From Halonotius aquaticus (GTDB taxonomy: Archaea; Halobacteriota; Halobacteria; Halobacteriales; Haloferacaceae), in NCBI RefSeq assembly GCF_003605575.1, contig NZ_QKNY01000006.1, forward strand, positions 54,509 through 118,508: a stretch of 64,000 bases of DNA. The letters are read 5' to 3'. Numbering within the stretch: the first letter of the stretch is position 1; each line of letters begins with the position of its first letter. This document shows positions 59,301-64,000 of the stretch, one piece after another. The translations under genes were made by a program, and so were the position numbers. The notes beneath the pieces are model-generated. The model worked only from the letters and a program-made list of their open reading frames with translations. It had not been told where the DNA came from and searched no databases.

Positions 59301-60884
59301 GGTGGCCGAATCGATCCGGTCGTCAAGCTTGCCGCTGTTGTTGAGTCGGATCCCGTAGGCCTCACGGGTCTTACTCCAGAACCGATCGAGACCATCAAAG
59401 ACCGTTTTCGCCTGCGATCGCGCATGTGATTGGAGCTCGGGTTCGACCGGGGCGTCGGCAACCGCCACGTAGGCCGCGAGGTAGGTCGCCGCCGTGTGGC
59501 TGAACCGCCCGGTCATGTTCTCCCAGAGGTTCTGGCAGGCGATCGGCAGCCCGTCGTCGGCCAGCGTCTCATCGAGCACGTCGACCGCGTCCCGGATCGT
59601 CGCCCGGATCTCCTCCCGCAGTGGCTCCGAGAGTGTCTCGCCGCGTTCGGTCAACAGCCGCCCAAGAAAGCCGACCACGCTTGCGGTCTGGTCGGCCTGG
59701 TAGTCGTCGTTGCCGCCCTCGATGCGGCCGTGGGCCCACCCTGGGGCGAGGGAGCCATCCATCGCCCACACGCGGTGTGACCACGAGCCGTCATCTTCCT
59801 GTGTGTCACAGAAGAACTCGGCTGTCGCTGCCAGCGACTCTTGGAGGTCGAGATCCAACAGCGAGTCCGCTGTCAGGAGGTGGCGGCCAACCTCCGCCTC
59901 GTCGCGGAACCAGGTGTAGCCGTAGCCGCCGGAGTGCGCATAGAAGGGGTCGAACTCCGGGGCCGCGACGTGGGCACCGGTCGGGGCTTTCAGCAGCGAG
60001 AGGGCCCGAAGATCCTCACGGACGACGTTGCCGTTGGGGGCTGACTCCGGCACCGAGACCTCCGCGCGCTGGCGGCCGGCCTCGCGGATATCGTCGGCCC
60101 CACGGTGGGCGGCCGCACACTGCCGGAGATCAGCGAGGGCGGCCTCCCGATCGACCGTCTCGTGATCCGATAGCTGGGTGACGATCGTCGTCTTCGCTGC
60201 CCGGCCGCTTTGCTCTAGTGGGGCGTTGATGACGACATCGCCGCTGAGGTGGGTGTCCTCAAAGCGGTTGATGACGGCCTCACGCGGGAACTCATAGGCC
60301 TCCTCGGAGAGAATCTCCTCGAAGCGTTCGGGGATCTGGCCCCGCACGTCGATGATGCCGGTCGAGGCGGTGACGTAATCGTGTTCGCTCCGGTGGAATA
60401 CCTCGACGACATCGGTGTCGTTGGGGCCGGCTTCGCCGTGGATCAGCCGACCGACCTGGGATTCCTGGCCTTCGGGGGCGAAGGTAAGAAACGCCGTGAG
60501 CTCGGCGTTCGGTGGGATCGCTCCCCGAAGCTCGATGTGGGTGACGTGGGCCCGTCCAAGCGTGAGATCGTACTGGTGGACGGTGAAGCCGTCGGCAGCG
60601 TACTCGGTTTCGACGACATTTGTCTCCCGGTAGTAGTGTTGGCGAACCGTCGAAAACTCGTCGAACCACTGGGTGCCGGTTTCGGTTTCGATGCCGAGTC
60701 GTGCCCGATCAATCCCAGAAAGGCCTGACAGCGGCGCGGAGTAGTCTCGGAGCCCGCCATCCGGATCGACGTAGACAAGCCGATCCCCGTGCGCAGAAAA
60801 CGCCCCGTCGGTGGTTCGGCACTCGGCCGGAAACCGCCCATCGCGGGTGCGTTTGAACTCGTTGAGCGCGGTGCGGAGTCGCAT
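56343..60884 (-). CDS. Tandem GH15 glucoamylase/glucodextranase-like fusion protein
   Basis: A 1513-residue protein made of two GH15-type halves. Half one (1-690) has an N-terminal beta-sandwich, YGYTWFRDEAEVGRHLL and an LWENMTGRFSHTAATYLAAY segment near 453. Half two (about 690-1430) has its own beta-sandwich (EKYGVATVADHG, VWFTLTEGALTEARFPRVDL), YNFVWSRDLYQV, QERWEEEAGYSPSSIAAEVAGL (near 1160, catalytic acid region) and WPIFTGERGEYELLAG (near 1334, catalytic base). A Thr/Val-rich beta domain ends the protein. No signal peptide, so it is probably intracellular alpha-glucan hydrolysis giving glucose. Single gene, divergent from a GH13 amylase. Confidence 0.9.
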   Translation of the reverse strand: MRLRTALNEFKRTRDGRFPAECRTTDGAFSAHGDRLVYVDPDGGLRDYSAPLSGLSGIDRARLGIETETGTQWFDEFSTVRQHYYRETNVVETEYAADGFTVHQYDLTLGRAHVTHIELRGAIPPNAELTAFLTFAPEGQESQVGRLIHGEAGPNDTDVVEVFHRSEHDYVTASTGIIDVRGQIPERFEEILSEEAYEFPREAVINRFEDTHLSGDVVINAPLEQSGRAAKTTIVTQLSDHETVDREAALADLRQCAAAHRGADDIREAGRQRAEVSVPESAPNGNVVREDLRALSLLKAPTGAHVAAPEFDPFYAHSGGYGYTWFRDEAEVGRHLLTADSLLDLDLQESLAATAEFFCDTQEDDGSWSHRVWAMDGSLAPGWAHGRIEGGNDDYQADQTASVVGFLGRLLTERGETLSEPLREEIRATIRDAVDVLDETLADDGLPIACQNLWENMTGRFSHTAATYLAAYVAVADAPVEPELQSHARSQAKTVFDGLDRFWSKTREAYGIRLNNSGKLDDRIDSATFGIVEAVVDYDELVDDELSSETLDRLSDHVQHVFDALYRDPDDSTVAGLARFEGDTWRSEGQQGEKIWTPSTAWGAVAATELGVLLSTYDREDDAEECFDQAGTLYEHLLPNGPLTTRAGYLAEQAFDDGTVDSAAPLGWSHALRLRATATLREQNALPIIAPAPSGPESRPRWTTGEKYGVATVADHGNDDASKVWFTLTEGALTEARFPRVDLMNLRTVDFVVADAGDTTDYTARTHNETRTDDDTETIDRRVEPADDDALLFRHIITEQGDGRGHEWTLTVEYAIDPDHDAIVADIDFESADDNKYDIYAVADISLTNTGTRDRGYRLGERGNYHLAARDAEAYDTGAEALLTDEDGDVYSVAMAMTTPNQFDWATVGAAGSEHLAELFSEGDRPLPNDRLDDDNIVLAGLLGTGTTVGETLSIGFGENADTAAALGEAEGALATGYDDVRAAYRETWQNFLADKEIPEFVVDDEALYKQYKSCLMALRAVEDKTYLGAGIASPSVPWGEAVTADEPKGYGYNFVWSRDLYQVFTVFEAIGDHKTATDALQYIFEYQQDDEGFIPQNTYVNGLTRWGGEQIDNISFPLIMAYQLAEVGIDFEDVSYDYINVKRSADYVARNGPATAQERWEEEAGYSPSSIAAEVAGLVCAADIANDAGETGDAIVWLALADEWADRVEEWCATKTGTQLHTNTPYYVRVTRDGNPEAGHLRTLANAGPTLDEREIIDGGFLELTRLGIKSPDDEIITNSLVEVDETIRLDTPQGPAFYRYNGDGYGERAMGEKGAPWSVQTKGKGRLWPIFTGERGEYELLAGTDEGDLAPQNLLKTMARFANSGRMIAEQVWDRHIDNEYNWEIGDGTGSATPLAWSMAQFIRLAHGIAEGEPVETPTAVADRYRSGPRPAGPALSVERSVSKDTLTITGETDGAVVAASADDESTTVTVDNGSFELTLPAGHGKTTVTVAAATDTDLTTAGTTVERFTI

Positions 60885-61124
60885 GTAGATGGGGATTCGC
60901 TGTCCATAACTAAGTATTGGCGGCTTTGCGTTCGCTCAGATTCGTCCATGATAATGAACAAATGTGACAAAATAGCCTAGATCACGCCGTCACGATACAC
61001 CCAGATATCGGCTGATTCAAACGCTCTCTGTCGAATGTAGCCGCTTGTCGCTCGATTTATTATGTTTGTACACAGTTTCTCGCAGATACACAAGACCAAA
61101 GTAACCCTCTGTGTAGATACGACT
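60885..61124. other. Spacer between the GH15 and GH13 genes
   Basis: A 240-bp divergent promoter region, A/T-rich near 60905-60975 and 61050-61065 (gatttattatgtttgtac). No ORF. It probably carries both promoters and possibly regulator sites, but I see no clear inverted repeat. Confidence 0.5.
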
Positions 61125-63098
61125 ATGAACCATCCAGGGCAGCCGCAGTTCATTGCTGTTGGAGATGCTATTCAGTTAGCACCCCGCGACCCAGACCCAG
61201 ATGCCGAGTATAGTTGGACGATCAGCGACGCCCCGATCGACAGCGACACCAGCCTCGGTGACGACCCTGTCGAGCATTTTGTCCCCGACGCACCGGGCCG
61301 ATACGTGGCGACGTTGACGACGCCACACGACACGTTCAACCAGACTATCCGTGTCTTTCCCAGTTCGTACCAGCCGACAGGCGAGGGCACCGGCGCAACC
61401 GGTGTCAGCGGCTACAGCGGGTACAGCGGCTACAGTGGTCAAAGCGGCTCCGGGCGCCCACAACAGCGCAGCGGGAGCGGCTTTGCCTCCGGCTCCGGGT
61501 CGGGCGCACTCGGTGAGTCACAAGGCGAAGGCGAGGGTCGCCCGCGGGTTCGCCTTGACGGCGACATCGTCGACGATGAAGCCGTCATCACGGCGACGCC
61601 GAAACCACACCCTGATTCCTCGCGAGACGCCGAGGAGCTCGACGTTGAGTTCCTGCTTGACGACCGCGACGGCGTCGAGGAGTCCGCGGTCACCATCGAC
61701 GGCCACGAACTCCGTGCGCCGCTCGATGTGATCGACGATGAACTGCGTGTGCACGCTGTCGCCATCGGTGACAGTTACAGCGTGGCCGACGCCGTCAGCA
61801 TCGATCGGCTTGGCGACGAGGGTGATTTTGCTGTTCACCGACTCTACGACCCGCCGCAGTGGGGCAAGGAGGTTACCCTCTATGAGATCTATGTCCGCGG
61901 CTACGCGGCCGACGACGACGAGGCCGAAACGACGTTTGAAGCCCTCGAAAAACGCCTCGACTACATGGAAGACCTCGGCGTCGACTGTCTGTGGCTGACG
62001 CCCGTCCTCCAACACGACGGCGCGCCCCACGGCTACAACATCACCGACTTCTTCTCCATCGCCGACGACCTCGGCGACCGCGAGGATTACGAGTCCTTCG
62101 TCGACGCCGCCCACGAGCGCGGGATGTCGGTGCTGTTTGACCTCGTGTTGAATCACTCCGCGCGTGACCATCCTTACTTTGAGGACGCCTATCAGAATCC
62201 GGACTCGGAGTATTACGACTGGTACGAATGGCAGGATAACGGCGAGCCCGGCACCTACTTCGGCTGGGAGTTCATCGCCAACTTCGATTTCACCAATCTC
62301 GAAGTCCGTCGTCACCTGCTTGATGCCCTCGACACGTGGGCGGAGGTCGCCGACGGCTTCCGGTGTGATATGGCGTGGGCCGTTCCCGAATCCTTCTGGA
62401 AGGAGATGCGCGAGCGGCTGAAGGCCATCGACCCCGAGTTCCTGCTGCTGGATGAGACGATCCCGTATATCGCCGACTTCCACGAGGGGATGTTCGACAT
62501 CCACTTCGATACGACGACCTACTTCACGCTCCGGCAGGTCGGCGACGGCAACCAGCCCGCCGAGGCGATTCTCGACGCCGTTGAGGGCCGCCAGCGCTCA
62601 GCGTTCCCCGACCACGCCGCCTTCATGCTCTACATGGAGAACCACGACGAGACGCGCTACATCGTCGACTGTGGTGACGCCGCGACGAAGGCCGCCGCGG
62701 GCGCAGTGTTTACCTTGCCTGGCGTGCCGATGTTGTACGGCGGCCAAGAGCTTGGCCAGCGTGGTCGGCGTGACCACCTCGCGTGGGATCACGTCCGCGA
62801 GGAGATCCGCGATCATTACGACCAGCTGATCGATCTCAAACAGGAGTACCCGGCACTCAGCTCGAACGGTGATCTCCAGCGGATCGACTACGACGCCGAC
62901 AACGAGGATGAGGTCGTCGCCTTCGGCCGCGAGAGCGACGATGACCGCTATATTGTCGTGCTCAACTTCGGTGAGGGCGAGACGGTCGTTGGTGTCGACG
63001 AAACGGTTGATGCGACCGATCTCGTTTCCGGTGAGTCCCGGGCCGCCGAAGAAGGGCTGACCGTCGACAGCGTGGCCGTCTTCGAAGCCGCCGACTAA
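61125..63098 (+). CDS. GH13 alpha-amylase family protein with Ig-like N-domain
   Basis: A 657-residue alpha-glucan hydrolase. Residues 1-82 form a beta-sandwich (YSWTISDAPI; PGRYVATLTTPHDTFNQTI), 85-155 a Gly/Ser/Gln linker with S-G-Y repeats, about 160-235 a second beta domain, then the (beta/alpha)8 barrel. The catalytic triad is Asp415 (GFRCDMAW), Glu444 (LLLDETIP) and Asp508 (ENHDETR); region I is VLFDLVLNH. It resembles cyclomaltodextrinase/neopullulanase-like enzymes. No signal peptide. ATG at 61125 is preferred over one 21 codons upstream, because halophilic composition and the domain begin there. Confidence 0.9.
   Translation: MNHPGQPQFIAVGDAIQLAPRDPDPDAEYSWTISDAPIDSDTSLGDDPVEHFVPDAPGRYVATLTTPHDTFNQTIRVFPSSYQPTGEGTGATGVSGYSGYSGYSGQSGSGRPQQRSGSGFASGSGSGALGESQGEGEGRPRVRLDGDIVDDEAVITATPKPHPDSSRDAEELDVEFLLDDRDGVEESAVTIDGHELRAPLDVIDDELRVHAVAIGDSYSVADAVSIDRLGDEGDFAVHRLYDPPQWGKEVTLYEIYVRGYAADDDEAETTFEALEKRLDYMEDLGVDCLWLTPVLQHDGAPHGYNITDFFSIADDLGDREDYESFVDAAHERGMSVLFDLVLNHSARDHPYFEDAYQNPDSEYYDWYEWQDNGEPGTYFGWEFIANFDFTNLEVRRHLLDALDTWAEVADGFRCDMAWAVPESFWKEMRERLKAIDPEFLLLDETIPYIADFHEGMFDIHFDTTTYFTLRQVGDGNQPAEAILDAVEGRQRSAFPDHAAFMLYMENHDETRYIVDCGDAATKAAAGAVFTLPGVPMLYGGQELGQRGRRDHLAWDHVREEIRDHYDQLIDLKQEYPALSSNGDLQRIDYDADNEDEVVAFGRESDDDRYIVVLNFGEGETVVGVDETVDATDLVSGESRAAEEGLTVDSVAVFEAAD
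61407..61451 (+). repeat. 9-bp tandem repeat coding S-G-Y/Q/S in the amylase linker
   Basis: Five 9-bp units (agcggctac type) encode Ser-Gly-X inside the flexible linker of the GH13 protein. Confidence 0.8.
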
Positions 63099-63102
63099 GC
63101 GC

Positions 63103-63122
63103 GACGTTTCGTTTTTCGGTTT
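63103..63122 (+). terminator. Possible terminator after the amylase gene
   Basis: gacgtttcgtttttcggttt is T-rich in an otherwise G/C-rich spacer directly after the stop. Archaeal termination uses such T-runs. Confidence 0.4.
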
Positions 63123-63163
63123 CGCCACCGACAGCTTTGACGCTGGCCCTCGTAGGGCCATGT

Positions 63164-63616
63164 ATGTACGACCGACTACTCCTGCCAACAGATATGAGCC
63201 CCGGTGTCGACCAGGCGACCGCCCACTCGATCGACGCGGCCCAGCGGTATGACGCTGACCTGCACGTGCTCTACGTTGTCGACTCCGACGCCTACAGCTC
63301 GTATCCCGGCGACGAGTACGTCCACGAGTTTGAGGGATTGGAGGCCGCGCTTGAACAGGCCGGTGCGGATGCCATCGCGGCGATCGCCGACCAGGCCGCT
63401 GACGCCGGCGTCGAGACCGAATCGACCATCCGGCACGGCGTCCCCCACGAGGAGATCCTCGCCTACGTTGACGAGGCAGCGATCGAGCTAACGATCATGG
63501 GCTCGAAGCATCGCTCAGGGGAGTATCGAAGCCTGCTCGGGAGTGTCGCCGAACGTGTTGTGACGATGGCCGACGGGCCGGTGACCGTCGTGAAAACCCC
63601 GGTCGATGACGACTAA
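63164..63616 (+). CDS. Universal stress protein UspA family
   Basis: A 150-residue single Usp domain: MYDRLLLPTDMSPGVDQAT, LHVLYVVDSDAY, ESTIRHGVPHEEILAYVDEA and the nucleotide loop IMGSKHRSGEYRSLLGSVAERV, which lacks the first Gly pattern of ATP-binding members. TVVKTPVDDD ends the domain. The start is set at the conserved MYDRLL. It follows the amylase gene after 65 nt, including a T-rich stretch that may be its terminator. Confidence 0.88.
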   Translation: MYDRLLLPTDMSPGVDQATAHSIDAAQRYDADLHVLYVVDSDAYSSYPGDEYVHEFEGLEAALEQAGADAIAAIADQAADAGVETESTIRHGVPHEEILAYVDEAAIELTIMGSKHRSGEYRSLLGSVAERVVTMADGPVTVVKTPVDDD

Positions 63617-63776
63617 TCGGTCGTGTTGCGTCCCTCAACGGCGTCGACGACGATGCCATGTGAGCGGTCGACACACAATCACCCATGTGTCCAATTCTCA
63701 TGGCTTGGGGGCGCTGCTGACGTGACGAACGGCTGAAATTCCTGCTTTGTTTTCGAATCTCGGACTGTATCAGAGG

Positions 63777-63810
63777 CCTTTTGTAGTAACCCCGTCTTCG
63801 CTAGAATGCA
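63777..63810 (+). promoter_or_regulatory. Upstream tandem promoter (rRNA-operon type)
   Basis: CCTTTTGTA (63777-63785), 18 nt, then GAATGCA (63804-63810). The same two blocks with the same 18-nt spacing recur 107 bp downstream. From 63617 to 63776 I see no gene. Confidence 0.6.
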
Positions 63811-63883
63811 CTGGTTGTGTGTGGAAACACGCCCGACCACCGCCGTCCAGAATCGCCGGACGGAACCCAGATCGAACCAACGC

Positions 63884-63917
63884 CCTTAAGTACAACAGGG
63901 CGCTCGACTGGAATGCA
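63884..63917 (+). promoter_or_regulatory. Downstream tandem promoter (rRNA-operon type)
   Basis: CCTTAAGTA (63884-63892), 18 nt, then GAATGCA (63911-63917). The form cgcccttaagt...acaggg, followed by a start-site GAATGC, is the pattern I recall for haloarchaeal rrn promoters. It points out of the window, so the 16S gene should follow. Confidence 0.65.
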
Positions 63918-63938
63918 GCAAAAACACACCGCGAGCCG

Positions 63939-64000
63939 CCGACCGTTCGAATCGGTCAGCACTCGCATGGATCGCGTGGGCAGTAGCCCACGAGTGATCC
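63939..64000 (+). other. Structured leader at the window edge
   Basis: Two hairpins follow the downstream promoter: GACCG-TTCGAAT-CGGTC (63940-63956) and CGTGGGC-AGTA-GCCCACG within a GGATC/GATCC frame (63969-64000). Such leaders precede the 16S processing stem. The mature rRNA itself is outside the window. Confidence 0.5.

Noticed and set aside
63747..63986. A 79-codon frame near the right edge
   Set aside because: It starts at TTG, is rich in Arg/Pro/His and runs across both tandem promoters and the leader hairpins.
1..64000. CRISPR arrays, insertion sequences, prophage genes
   Set aside because: No regularly spaced repeats, no transposase or integrase motifs and no phage structural genes were seen on either strand.

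Overview
The window is a stretch of a haloarchaeal chromosome (class Halobacteria). The evidence is the high G+C content, the very acidic proteins, several starts that look leaderless with a TATA-like box about 25-30 nt upstream, Tat lipoprotein signals, two proteins with C-terminal PGF-type sorting tails, archaeal SepF, KEOPS Pcc1, HalX and Bat-type regulators, GatD, and an archaeal-type 7S (SRP) RNA. It looks like ordinary core chromosome. I see no transposase, integrase, prophage module, CRISPR array or recognisable defence island. The only toxin-antitoxin unit is one vapBC pair.

Layout. 0-9.4 kb: the end of sdhA, an eIF-2B/ribose-1,5-bisphosphate isomerase relative, a PrsW-type intramembrane protease, sepF, a DUF1028 protein, a PUA-domain protein, an NTF2-like protein, tsr3, a DUF5518-like membrane protein, a Zn/Cd-type P1B ATPase and an FKBP isomerase. 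9.5-12.6 kb: a surface protein pair and a HEAT-repeat protein. 12.7-15.8 kb: tRNA-Ala(GGC), then the operon rps15 / degenerate DHH (RecJ-like) protein / pcc1 / rps3ae. 15.8-20.4 kb: a halocyanin-like protein, archaetidylserine synthase, the SRP RNA, a methyltransferase, Usp proteins and a small membrane protein. 20.4-22.4 kb: gatD and vapBC. 22.5-31.9 kb: membrane proteins, an MFS carrier, a MacB/LolD-like ABC exporter with a Bat-type regulator, a LolA-like exported protein, and a zinc-motif/HEAT protein. 31.9-34.5 kb: rtcB and trm5. 34.9-38.7 kb: a cobalamin uptake and remodelling cluster, btuD-btuC / btuF / cbiZ. 39-45 kb: an exported beta-sandwich protein, a lipoprotein HiPIP, DUF2062, two overlapping TenA proteins and an SLC13 carrier. 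45-56 kb: moaB, an EamA half-transporter, an Lrp regulator overlapping a PLP aminotransferase, a HalX response regulator, glmM, a 1-Cys peroxiredoxin, a 2Fe-2S ferredoxin, a histidine kinase with a degenerate receiver, and small enzymes. 56.3-63.1 kb: a 1513-residue tandem glucoamylase divergent from a GH13 alpha-amylase; both lack signal peptides, so this is probably cytoplasmic alpha-glucan turnover. 63.6-64 kb: two tandem promoters of identical architecture pointing out of the window. I infer that these are the rRNA operon promoters.

Most of the genes are housekeeping. The least explained pieces are the long leader in front of rps15 with its stable-RNA-like promoter, the dead DHH protein between ribosomal protein genes, the zinc/HEAT protein at 29.7 kb, the TenA pair with and without the catalytic cysteine, the tandem GH15 fusion, and several convergent gene pairs whose stop codons abut with no room for a terminator.
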